Positions 1-5,327 are shown, counted from the stretch's first letter. The stretch: DNA of 5,327 bases from Candidatus Poribacteria bacterium (GCA_027625215.1 JAQBWJ010000214.1:1-5327), one strand, 5' to 3'. Numbers and translations: made by a program. Notes: generated by a model from the letters alone, not told the origin.

Positions 1-28
1 GTTTGAGGGGGAGTGAGATCGCCCCAGC

Positions 29-1033
29 CTACGAGACCGCCTCGCGCAAGTGGTCAAGCGTCCGTTGAAACGGTTCCGTCAACTCCGCCTCAAACTCGAC
101 TTGCCGGTGCGTCATCGGGTGGGTGAACCGCAGTCGGTAGGCGTGCAGCAGTTGGTGCGTCAGCCCGATGAAATCCGCCTTGAGCGCTTTGGGCGAGAGT
201 TTGACGGCGCGTTTCGCCCCGCTGCCGTACGTCGGATCGCCCGCAATCGGATAGCCGATGTGCGCCAAATGCACGCGAATCTGATGCGTGCGTCCCGTCT
301 CCAACGACACGTCCAACAGGGCGTATGATCCGCCGTACGAGTCCGAGAAGTGATACCGCTCCAAGATGTGAAAGTGCGTCACCGCCTCGCGCGGGTTCAA
401 CCCCTCTACGGACATCTTGGTGCGGTCGCGCGTGCTGCGCCCGATGGGAACGCGGATCGTCGCGTCCTCCTTCGGCGCGCCGCAGACGAGCGCGAGGTAG
501 TGTCGTCCCGCATCGTGCGTGCGGAACTGGTCTTGCAACGAGGACAACGCCTCGTCCGTCTTCGCCACAACGAGCAACCCCGACGTATCCTGATCCAACC
601 GATGCACGATGCCGGGACGGTCTTCCTCGCCGACAGTCGCAATCGGCGGGAAGTGATGCAGCAGCGCGTTCACCAACGTGCCGGAGAAAATACCCGGCGC
701 CGGATGCACCACCATCCCGACCGCCTTGTTCACGACGATCACCGCGTCGTCTTCGTACACAATGTCGAGGGGGATCGCCTCCGGCTCGACGACCTCCGAC
801 GCCGCCTCTGTCACGATGACCGTTACGGCGTCTCCCAACGCCAACTTTGCGCCCGCCCGCGCGGGCTTGTCGTTGACGAGTACCGCTTCATCCTTGATAA
901 GCCGCTGCACCTCGGTACGTGAAAGCGGAGCGAACTTCCCGGTCACGTACCGGTCGATTCGCTCCGCTTCGCCATCTTCTCTTACGATGAATCGGTAGGT
1001 CTGAGTCGGCTTAGGGTCTTGGTCTTCAGACAT
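29..1033 (-). CDS. rluD: RluA/RluD-family 23S rRNA pseudouridine synthase
   Basis: The 334-aa product has the S4 plus RluA-type synthase layout of RluD and RluC, close to the 326 aa of E. coli RluD. An S4-like RNA-binding region lies at about residues 24-72 (RIDRYV, LSRTEVQRLIKDEAVLVND). The catalytic domain follows from about residue 88. It carries the signature RPGIVHRLDQDTSGLLVVAK at 139-158, in which D147 of HRLD is the expected catalytic aspartate. Further family motifs are LETGRTHQIRVHLAHIGYPI (245-264), the following GDPTYG, and LLHAYRLRFTHP (295-306). The family isomerises uridine to pseudouridine in large-subunit rRNA in the cytoplasm. RluD acts on helix 69 and RluC elsewhere, and the exact target cannot be read from sequence, so the symbol is tentative. 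The frame stays open far upstream across the lipoprotein gene. I chose the ATG at 1033 because the S4 domain begins soon after it and it lies 2 bases after the neighbour's stop. No strong ribosome binding site precedes it, so translational coupling is likely. Confidence 0.93.
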   Translation of the reverse strand: MSEDQDPKPTQTYRFIVREDGEAERIDRYVTGKFAPLSRTEVQRLIKDEAVLVNDKPARAGAKLALGDAVTVIVTEAASEVVEPEAIPLDIVYEDDAVIVVNKAVGMVVHPAPGIFSGTLVNALLHHFPPIATVGEEDRPGIVHRLDQDTSGLLVVAKTDEALSSLQDQFRTHDAGRHYLALVCGAPKEDATIRVPIGRSTRDRTKMSVEGLNPREAVTHFHILERYHFSDSYGGSYALLDVSLETGRTHQIRVHLAHIGYPIAGDPTYGSGAKRAVKLSPKALKADFIGLTHQLLHAYRLRFTHPMTHRQVEFEAELTEPFQRTLDHLREAVS

Positions 1034-1035
1034 GA

Positions 1036-1923
1036 TTACTGGATCGGGACCCAATCTTCCCGAACAATCTGCCACCGATTCGACACGTTTTTGAACACGA
1101 GCGTCTTGACGCCCTTGTCCGTGTAAACCGGCTTGAGGTCGTTGGGTCGCGTCCATGCGGAGAACTCCTGCTGGAAGGTCGCCACCATGTTCGCCGTATT
1201 CGGGTCTTTCTCGACGCGGAAGCCTTTCACTTCGACCTCCATGCGTCCGTGCATCTTGTTCAACGCGGTCATGCGCTGCGAGAGTTGCGCGCGGCTGAGT
1301 TTGTGCGGGCGCAACGTGCCGCCGTTCGCCAACGAGATGCGCGTCACCTGCGCGTCCGGCGCGTAGTGCGCCAAATAGCCGTTCAGGTTCTTCTGCTGCC
1401 ACGCCTGACGCCACTCGTCCACCGCGACGGCGACCTCCGCCTCGAAATCGCGCGGCGTACCCGGATTGACGTTCGACTCCACGTTCGGCATCGGGGTCAT
1501 CGCGGAGCGGCTGTTCATGCCTTCGCGGATGCGTTGTATCTCCGCGTCGAAATTGTCGAACCGCGTCGAATAGGAGCGCGCCATCGCGTCGAGGTTGTTC
1601 TCGACATCCTCGACCCGCGTGCCGAGGTTCGCCACGTCCATCCTCAACGCCTGCTGACGCGCCTGCAAGTCTTCGATATCGCCTTGTATCGTTTCGACGG
1701 CGGTTTGAATCTGGGTGAGTTGATCGGGCGGTTCCGTCGGCTCGACGGGCATCTCGTCGTCGGGGTTGACTCTGGGCTCGGTCAGAATGGTGTCTTCTTC
1801 CGGCAAGTTCCCGTCGATCTGATCGATCCCGTACGGAGACGGCGTGGCGCATCCGATCCACATGGCTCCGATTGCGGCTAGCGAAATCGCCGTAACCCAT
1901 CGGCGCAACCGTTGACGCTTCAT
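1036..1923 (-). CDS. Predicted lipoprotein with coiled coil and C-terminal NTF2-like domain
   Basis: The 295-aa product starts with a basic, hydrophobic signal (MKRQRLRRW, then AISLAAIGAMWIGC). C25 is the likely lipidated cysteine. The box W-I-G-C is atypical at -3, so a plain membrane anchor is also possible. Residues 26-67 are an acidic, proline-rich spacer. Residues 68-137 form a long heptad-like coiled coil (QLTQIQTAVETIQGDIEDLQ onward). The C-terminal domain, about 158-295, resembles the NTF2/SnoaL-like fold found at the end of some L,D-transpeptidase-linked proteins (Cds6-like). Supporting motifs are WRQAWQQKNLNGYLAHYAPD, a VATFQQEFSAW strand, and the ending KTLVFKN...RWQIVREDW. No catalytic residues are evident. 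A periplasmic or envelope binding or scaffolding role is inference. A good ribosome binding site precedes the ATG at 1923. The stop is 2 bases before the rluD start, so the two form an operon. Confidence 0.85.
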   Translation of the reverse strand: MKRQRLRRWVTAISLAAIGAMWIGCATPSPYGIDQIDGNLPEEDTILTEPRVNPDDEMPVEPTEPPDQLTQIQTAVETIQGDIEDLQARQQALRMDVANLGTRVEDVENNLDAMARSYSTRFDNFDAEIQRIREGMNSRSAMTPMPNVESNVNPGTPRDFEAEVAVAVDEWRQAWQQKNLNGYLAHYAPDAQVTRISLANGGTLRPHKLSRAQLSQRMTALNKMHGRMEVEVKGFRVEKDPNTANMVATFQQEFSAWTRPNDLKPVYTDKGVKTLVFKNVSNRWQIVREDWVPIQ

Positions 1924-1928
1924 TGTCG

Positions 1929-1935
1929 CTCCCTC
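1929..1935 (-). promoter_or_regulatory. Ribosome binding site of the lipoprotein gene
   Basis: Read on the minus strand, GAGGGAG lies 5 bases before the ATG at 1923. It is the best Shine-Dalgarno match near any minus-strand start here and supports this start codon. I could not find a convincing -35/-10 pair in the 110 bases upstream. Confidence 0.65.
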
Positions 1936-2203
1936 AAGCCCTACCGTTAGATAACCCGTTGTCGTCGCGTGATCATGTCGTCATTAGTGTCGTGGACGGG
2001 ACGCTCCCACGCAGATTGTTCAAGTGCGGGGTGAGAGGTCAGCCCGTAATGCCGCGCCCCGCCCGACGTTTCGATAGACGGATCGGCACAAAAAAAGCCA
2101 AGTCGAATCATATCACGCGCGGGTACGCGCGACAACATCCCTTTTGACGCAAAAGGGGCAATCGGAGCGATTTTTGTGAAACGGCTTCGAGTCGGTCGTC
2201 GTA
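1936..2203. other. Intergenic gap between GNAT and lipoprotein genes
   Basis: About 270 bases lie between the GNAT stop and the lipoprotein ribosome binding site. Short open frames cross it on both strands (for example 1947-2207 on the minus strand), but they have no recognisable domain, no good ribosome binding site and unconvincing composition. Visible structure is limited to an 8-bp hairpin at 2139-2157, a GC-rich inverted pair CGCGC/GCGCG at about 2116-2131, and a run of seven A at 2090-2096, which is a T-run on the minus strand. The promoter for the lipoprotein-rluD unit presumably lies here, but I cannot place it. Confidence 0.5.
2139..2157 (-). terminator. Possible weak terminator hairpin after the GNAT gene
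   Basis: A perfect 8-bp inverted repeat, CCCTTTTG / CAAAAGGG, with a 3-base loop starts 46 bases past the GNAT stop codon on the minus strand. Its place suits transcription termination or mRNA 3'-end protection. No T-tract follows it directly on the minus strand; the T7 run (2096-2090) is about 40 bases further on. It is therefore not a canonical intrinsic terminator. Confidence 0.3.
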
Positions 2204-2953
2204 TCAAGCAGGTTCAACCGATTTTTCCCACTGCCAACACTCCGGCGCAAACCGAAACCCGGTGTAACTCGCAAGCGCCTGTAAGGGTAGATTGTCCGTT
2301 TCCGTCCAGAGCAGCAAGTGGCGCGCGCCGCGTTCCCGCCAAAAACGACGCTGCTCCGCCAGCAACGCCCGACCGATCCCGCGACGTTGCCACGCTTCCT
2401 CAACGCCAAGCCATTCGAGCGTCATCCACTCGCCCGCTTCGCCGCATCCGTCAAACGGACGCGGAATCGCCCACACCGAACACTCGCCGACCGCATCGCC
2501 GTCGAGTACCGCTTCAACCGTCCATTCTCCGGCGCGTTCGTCCGCGTTCCACCGAAACGTCGCGCCGGGAATCGAAGTCGTTTGGGGCGCGTACGTGTCG
2601 CCGAACATCAACAACCACTTTCCCGTCGGCTGGAACCGCGCGCGGCGCAACCCCTCCGACACCGACCTCCACGTCGTGGGCGTCCCGAACCACCCGACGC
2701 CCAACGGGTTTCGCCCACTCGCCGAGAGCGTTCGACACATGGCGCGCGCCGCCTTCGTTTCGATTTCGTTCAGCAGGCGCGAAACGGCGTGTTCCGCGTG
2801 CGGCGCGGCGACGATCCATTGGATGTCGCAGGAACGTTTCGCGTCGTCGTTCCGGTCGGGGTTGTCCGCGTTGGGCAGTCGCCAATGCGCGACGGCAACG
2901 AGCGCGTCGCCCTCCTGTACGCACAACGACATAGGCGGGCGCGCCGTTCGCAA
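2204..2953 (-). CDS. GNAT acetyltransferase, main open frame of a frameshifted gene
   Basis: This 249-aa frame (TTG at 2953, or an ATG at 2932) carries most of a tandem-GNAT protein. The C-terminal half is a typical GNAT fold. LEWLGVEEAWQRRGIGRALL (179-198) contains the acetyl-CoA pyrophosphate-binding motif QRRGIG at 189-194. It is followed by LLLWTETDNLPLQALASYTG (213-232), the usual strand-helix with N-x-x-x-x-x-x-Y-x-x-x-G-F. The N-terminal half has an ALVAVAHWRLP strand and GLRRARFQPTGKWLLMFG, matching a second, degenerate GNAT domain. GNAT enzymes move the acetyl group of acetyl-CoA to an amine; the substrate cannot be told here. The frame lacks its true beginning: the first 60-odd residues are encoded at 3113-2922 in another frame. 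No ribosome binding site precedes either internal start, so this piece alone may not be made. It is probably a pseudogene or carries a sequencing indel. Confidence 0.75.
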   Translation of the reverse strand: MRTARPPMSLCVQEGDALVAVAHWRLPNADNPDRNDDAKRSCDIQWIVAAPHAEHAVSRLLNEIETKAARAMCRTLSASGRNPLGVGWFGTPTTWRSVSEGLRRARFQPTGKWLLMFGDTYAPQTTSIPGATFRWNADERAGEWTVEAVLDGDAVGECSVWAIPRPFDGCGEAGEWMTLEWLGVEEAWQRRGIGRALLAEQRRFWRERGARHLLLWTETDNLPLQALASYTGFRFAPECWQWEKSVEPA

Positions 2954-3113
2954 CGGGATAGTGTTCGCCCCAACCGACGAAATCCGCGTCGAGCAGCGCG
3001 GCGACCTGCGGCGGCTTCAGTTGGAAACCGGGCGGCACGCTCCCGATGGACGTGTTGATGAGTCGCGTCAGGTCGGGCAGAAAGTCGTCGTAATAGGGAG
3101 AGAGTGTCATCAT
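2914..3113 (-). pseudogene. Displaced N-terminal part of the GNAT gene
   Basis: From the ATG at 3113 (a second ATG follows at 3110) this frame encodes about 64 residues that read like a natural GNAT N-terminus. Examples are MMTLSPYYDDFLPDLTRLIN and QVAALLDADFVGWGEHYPV, ending in NGAPAYVVV. After about 2922 it turns into Arg-rich nonsense (GGRRARCRRALATAQ). The neighbouring frame continues sensibly there with QEGDALVAVAHW. Joining the two by skipping one base gives a protein of about 302 aa, a normal tandem-GNAT length. AAGGA at 3127-3131 lies 13 bases before the first ATG, which is further than ideal. The MITE-like element begins about 43 bases upstream and may separate the gene from its old promoter. 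Confidence 0.7.
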
Positions 3114-3147
3114 GACGCGAGAGGTTTCCTTCGTAGATGGGACGAAT

Positions 3148-3156
3148 TTCGCAACA
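3148..3156 (+). repeat. Left copy of 9-bp direct repeat (likely target-site duplication)
   Basis: TTCGCAACA here is repeated exactly and in the same direction at 3379-3387. The two copies lie just outside the foldback element. A 9-bp duplication is typical of several DDE transposase families (IS1, IS4/IS50-like, IS903-like), so the length alone does not name the family. Confidence 0.6.
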
Positions 3157-3161
3157 AGGGG

Positions 3162-3174
3162 CTGTTCAGTTCTC
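3162..3174 (+). repeat. Left 13-bp terminal inverted repeat
   Basis: CTGTTCAGTTCTC is the exact reverse complement of 3360-3372. It lies 5 bases inside the left direct repeat. Confidence 0.65.
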
Positions 3175-3223
3175 GGAAATGGTTCGATGTTAAAGTGTCC
3201 CCTTCAAGCCAAACCGCCCCTTA

Positions 3224-3312
3224 GTCATTCCGAACTACTGTGAGGAATCTCTCGGATAAACACCCTCAATGAGGCGCTTTCGGAGAGATTCCTCACAGTA
3301 GTTCGGAATGAC
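3224..3312. repeat. Long palindrome: perfect 30-bp inverted repeat with 29-base loop
   Basis: The left arm (3224-3253, starting GTCATTCCGAACTACTG) and right arm (3283-3312, ending TTCGGAATGAC) are perfect reverse complements over 30 bases. The loop (3254-3282) holds a small palindrome, CCTCAATGAGG, at 3264-3274. As RNA or single-stranded DNA this would be a very stable hairpin. The core, CATTCCGA...GAGGAATCT, resembles palindromic intergenic repeats I recall from several environmental genomes, often present in many copies. That resemblance is from memory and not tested. It could act as a transcription barrier between the divergent genes. Confidence 0.8.
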
Positions 3313-3359
3313 AGGTGGCAGGTTTGACCTTACATCCCCCAAAATCAGACGAACGATGT

Positions 3360-3372
3360 GAGAACTGAACAG
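3360..3372 (-). repeat. Right 13-bp terminal inverted repeat
   Basis: GAGAACTGAACAG is the exact reverse complement of 3162-3174. It lies 6 bases inside the right direct repeat. A shorter match, GAACTGAAC, occurs again at 3601-3609. Confidence 0.65.
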
Positions 3373-3378
3373 TCCTGA

Positions 3379-3387
3379 TTCGCAACA
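3379..3387 (+). repeat. Right copy of 9-bp direct repeat (likely target-site duplication)
   Basis: TTCGCAACA is identical to 3148-3156. Removing one copy and the element between them restores a continuous sequence, ...GACGAATTTCGCAACAGCC..., as the inferred site before insertion. Confidence 0.6.
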
Positions 3388-3741
3388 GCCTTCCTTATCC
3401 CCCAACCCATCGATTGCGCGATGCGGTCGATAATCCGCCGCGCGACTGTTTCAGTCGGATTAAATCAAGATGAACGATGTCGCCGTACGGTTCGATTCCG
3501 CGTTGATCGGGCGGTTTCCGTGCCTCGCGCCGTTTGACGACATTCGGGTCGCCATTGTAAAATGAGTCGCCGGTTTTCCCCTCACTCCCCGTACGCGCGT
3601 GAACTGAACTTTCCGACATGACGTTCGTATGGTAGCAGAGGGTACGCGCGTCACCTTGAACGACGCAACGCCGTATCTTTTTAACAAGTTGAGGTCGGCA
3701 CGGGTTTTTACGATTTGACGAATCGACGTTGGGACGAGCAG
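3388..3741. other. Upstream region of the DUF1549 gene, no clear gene
   Basis: About 350 bases between the foldback element and the DUF1549 ribosome binding site have no recognisable gene. Visible are a short perfect hairpin CGACTG-TTT-CAGTCG (3443-3457), an imperfect copy of the element's right-end sequence (3462-3480), and a low-confidence minus-strand small frame (3395-3619). AT-rich patches at 3677-3686 and 3705-3716 include TTGACG at 3715-3720 and TACGAT at 3709-3714. No pair has proper promoter spacing. The DUF1549 promoter is expected in the last 100 bases. Confidence 0.5.
3395..3619 (-). CDS. Doubtful small hydrophilic protein (74 aa)
   Basis: From the ATG at 3619 this frame encodes 74 residues of fairly protein-like composition, unlike the Arg-rich shadow frames nearby. 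Examples are GDSFYNGDPNVVKRREARKP and EPYGDIVHLDLIRLKQSRGG. I recognise no family, signal peptide or membrane segment. Third-position GC is clearly lower than in the neighbouring genes, and no Shine-Dalgarno sequence precedes the ATG. The frame is also open further upstream, antisense to the DUF1549 gene. It could be a genuine small gene, a relic, or chance. Confidence 0.2.
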   Translation of the reverse strand: MSESSVHARTGSEGKTGDSFYNGDPNVVKRREARKPPDQRGIEPYGDIVHLDLIRLKQSRGGLSTASRNRWVGG

Positions 3742-3747
3742 AGAGGA
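3742..3747 (+). promoter_or_regulatory. Ribosome binding site of the DUF1549 gene
   Basis: AGAGGA lies 10 bases before the ATG at 3758. The spacing is slightly long but usable. Together with the signal peptide that begins right at this ATG, it fixes the start. Confidence 0.55.
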
Positions 3748-3757
3748 CGAATTCAAC

Positions 3758-5327
3758 ATGCGGTGGACGAAACGATTGATGGTCGGCGCGTTGACGGCTT
3801 CCGTCATCGGCGGGACGTGGTTTGCGTCGTCCGCGTGGACGCCCGGCGTCGCGCAGACGAGCGCCATGTCCGCCGAGCAATCGGAATCGCTGCTCGACAA
3901 GCTGCCGAAGGTGCCCGGCGTCGGCGCGAACGAACTCGACAAAGACATTCTCTCGCTCGTTGAAAAGATGCGCGGCGCGCGCGGATCGTTGCGCGGGTCG
4001 TACGGCAAACTGCTCGTCTCCGCCAAAGATCGCGGCGTGCGGGGACTCGTCCACATGCTGAACGACGCGGACGCGAACCTGCGGTGGGAAGCCGTCTCCG
4101 CGTTGGGGATGACGGAAGACCCGTTCGGCGTGGTCGCGGTGCGCTCGATGCTCGCCGACAAGACGTGGGGCGTCCGCAGCGAAGCCGCCATCGCGCTCGG
4201 CAAGGTCGGCGACCTGACGGACGACAAGGCGCTCCTCCGCGAACTCGCCCGCAAAGACGAGAACGAAGCCGTCCGCAAGTCGGCGATGCGCGGTCTTGAA
4301 GCGATGCAGCACCGCGCCGTGACGGGCAAAGCCTCGAAGACCTCCCTCACCGAAGACGGCGAAACGCGCCCCGACGCGCCGATGGCGGCTCCCGCGACGG
4401 GTCAGGACCTCGACGGCGCGATGATGAGCGACGACAGCGCCATCGGTTTGGACGGCACGACGGATGTCGCACCGACTGCTCCCGGTTCACCCGCCGCGCC
4501 CGCGTCGATGTCCGGCGCATCGGGCGCGACGATCTCCAAGCCCGGCGCCATGTCGTCCGGTTCGACGATGCGTCCCGCGCGTCCGGCGGATGTTTCGTTG
4601 ATGATGCAGGGGCAGATGCCGACCGAAGCCTCTCCGTCCGTGCGGCAGTCCGACGGCACATGGGCGCCCGCGCCGCGTGTCGGAATCGACGAGGTGATGC
4701 AGACGGCGCAAAAGATCGACGCCTTCGTTGACGCGAAGATCAAACAGGTTGGGTTGGAAGCGTCCGGTCAGGCGGACGACGGCGCGTTTCTGCGTCGCGC
4801 GTGGCTCGATACGACGGGCGTGATCCCGCCTTCGACCGACGCGGCGGATTTCGTCATTCGCGGCGGCAAGGGCAAGCGTCCCGGCGTCGTTGACGACCTT
4901 CTCAAGTCGGACGACTACCTCGAGTACTGGTCTGGCGTGTGGACGACGTGGCTGATCGGCAACGCGAACCCCGACAGCCGCGAGTACACCCGTCTGCGAG
5001 GCTGGTTCCGAACCGCGCTCCAACAGAACATGCCGTACGACGCGATGGTGCGACACCTCATCACGACGACGGGTCCGACTCAGGAGGACGGCGCGGGCGA
5101 GTACATCATCAGTTTCGAGGGCAACACGAAGGATTTCGCCGCCCGTTCGACCCGCACATTTTTGGGGCTGCCCATCCAATGCGCCGAGTGTCACGACCAC
5201 AAGTCCGAACAGTGGACGCAGGAAAACTTTTACGGCGTCGTCGCGTTCCTCCAAACAATTGACCGCGAGGAAATCTACGAAGAGTACGAAGAGATGGGGC
5301 AGATGCGCCGCCGCTATATCGGCTCGT
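3758..5327 (+). CDS. Exported HEAT-repeat DUF1549 (PSCyt2) protein, 3' end cut by window
   Basis: The frame is open for 523 codons to the window edge. Residues 1-32 are a Sec-type signal (MRWTKR, then LMVGALTASVIGGTWFA; cleavage perhaps after A26 or A32), so the protein acts outside the cytoplasm. Residues 92-184 hold three HEAT-like units, with repeat ends LRWEAVSALG (108-117), VRSEAAIALG (139-148) and VRKSAMRGLE (172-181). Residues 185-315 are a Met-, Ala-, Pro-, Ser- and Gly-rich linker. The DUF1549 domain runs from about residue 320: FVDAKI, FLRRAWLDTTGVIPP, WFRTALQQNMPYDAMVRHLI, then QCAECHDHK...WTQENFYGVVAF. The CxxCH at 475-479 looks like a haem c site, but in this family its chemistry is not established. 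Family members usually continue into DUF1553 and sit beside DUF1501 genes; neither is visible here. A role in surface or periplasmic redox or polymer processing is only inference. Its third-position GC is high, so long antisense frames across it are shadows. Confidence 0.9.
   Translation, partial: MRWTKRLMVGALTASVIGGTWFASSAWTPGVAQTSAMSAEQSESLLDKLPKVPGVGANELDKDILSLVEKMRGARGSLRGSYGKLLVSAKDRGVRGLVHMLNDADANLRWEAVSALGMTEDPFGVVAVRSMLADKTWGVRSEAAIALGKVGDLTDDKALLRELARKDENEAVRKSAMRGLEAMQHRAVTGKASKTSLTEDGETRPDAPMAAPATGQDLDGAMMSDDSAIGLDGTTDVAPTAPGSPAAPASMSGASGATISKPGAMSSGSTMRPARPADVSLMMQGQMPTEASPSVRQSDGTWAPAPRVGIDEVMQTAQKIDAFVDAKIKQVGLEASGQADDGAFLRRAWLDTTGVIPPSTDAADFVIRGGKGKRPGVVDDLLKSDDYLEYWSGVWTTWLIGNANPDSREYTRLRGWFRTALQQNMPYDAMVRHLITTTGPTQEDGAGEYIISFEGNTKDFAARSTRTFLGLPIQCAECHDHKSEQWTQENFYGVVAFLQTIDREEIYEEYEEMGQMRRRYIGS

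Larger units (their letters stand above)
3157..3378. mobile_element. MITE-like non-autonomous foldback element
   Basis: This 222-base stretch has nested inverted symmetry. Outer ends CTGTTCAGTTCTC (3162-3174) and GAGAACTGAACAG (3360-3372) are perfect 13-bp inverted copies. The inner arms 3224-3253 and 3283-3312 are perfect 30-bp inverted copies. The spacers of 49 and 47 bases between them are still partly alignable as inverted copies (CAAACC-GCC near the inner arms, GTTCG near the outer ends). An exact 9-bp direct repeat flanks the whole. It has no coding capacity. Terminal inverted repeats, small size, foldback structure and a target duplication together define a MITE. It would be moved by a transposase encoded elsewhere, which I cannot identify from the ends. 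The exact tips are uncertain, because the bases between the direct repeats and the 13-bp ends (5 on the left, 6 on the right) match only partly. Confidence 0.65.

Noticed and set aside
50..922. Plus-strand open frames opposite rluD
   Set aside because: Low-complexity Arg/His-rich translations opposite a highly conserved enzyme, with no ribosome binding site or family resemblance.
1034..1900. Upstream extension of the rluD frame, giving a 623-residue open frame
   Set aside because: The added N-terminal part is Arg-rich with no domain and overlaps the well-supported lipoprotein gene on the same strand in another frame. The S4 domain starts just after the ATG at 1033.
2090..2096. Run of seven A (T-run on the minus strand) as an intrinsic terminator
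   Set aside because: No stable stem ends directly before it on the minus strand. The nearest GC-rich inverted pair (2116-2131) is about 20 bases away.
2176..3224. Overlapping plus-strand open frames opposite the GNAT gene
   Set aside because: Arg/Pro/Ser-rich translations with no domain, while the minus strand shows GNAT motifs. One of them also runs into the foldback element, which has no coding signal.
3148..3387. Repeats considered as a CRISPR array or attachment site
   Set aside because: There are only two direct-repeat copies of 9 bases around inverted arms. There is no regular spacer pattern, integrase or cas gene.
3489..3499. GGTTCGATTCC, resembling a tRNA T-arm
   Set aside because: The T-stem has a mismatch, no matching acceptor strand lies about 70 bases upstream, and no anticodon or D-arm can be drawn.
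3689..3743. TTGAGG or TTGACG as -35 boxes for the DUF1549 gene
   Set aside because: No -10-like hexamer occurs at 16-18 bases from either. The closest, TACGAT, is about 14 bases from TTGAGG.
3620..5254. Long open frames on the minus strand across the DUF1549 gene (for example 3620-4312, 4487-5254)
   Set aside because: They are antisense shadows of a high-GC3 gene, rich in Arg, Ala and Val without recognisable motifs. The plus strand encodes clear HEAT and DUF1549 motifs throughout.

Overview
The window looks like a piece of a GC-rich genome (roughly 60% GC by eye) from a Gram-negative-type bacterium. Two predicted exported proteins support this: one with a lipoprotein-like signal and one with a Sec-type signal. 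The only lineage hint is the DUF1549 (PSCyt2) protein on the right. That family is known mainly from Planctomycetota and other poorly cultured phyla such as Poribacteria and Hydrogenedentes. This is inference, and no marker here fixes the phylum.

Layout: three genes lie on the minus strand. The rightmost is a GNAT acetyltransferase gene (3113 down to 2204) that appears broken by one frameshift near 2912-2933. After a roughly 280-base gap come a coiled-coil/NTF2-like predicted lipoprotein (1923-1036) and, only 2 bases behind it, an RluA/RluD-family pseudouridine synthase (1033-29). These last two are almost certainly co-transcribed. On the plus strand, starting at 3758 and running off the right edge, is a large exported protein. 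It has three HEAT-like repeats, a Met/Ala/Pro/Ser-rich linker and a DUF1549 domain with a CxxCH motif.

The 644-base gap between the divergent GNAT and DUF1549 genes holds the most notable non-coding structure. It is a roughly 222-base foldback element (3157-3378) with 13-bp inverted ends, a perfect 30-bp inverted repeat at its centre and an exact 9-bp direct repeat (TTCGCAACA) on both sides. This is what a small non-autonomous transposable element (MITE-like) with a target-site duplication looks like. It sits about 43 bases upstream of the broken GNAT gene.

No tRNA, rRNA, CRISPR array or intact transposase gene was found. The genes do not form one obvious pathway. The lipoprotein and RluD homologue are a two-gene unit, the GNAT gene looks separate and decaying, and the DUF1549 protein probably heads a separate rightward operon.
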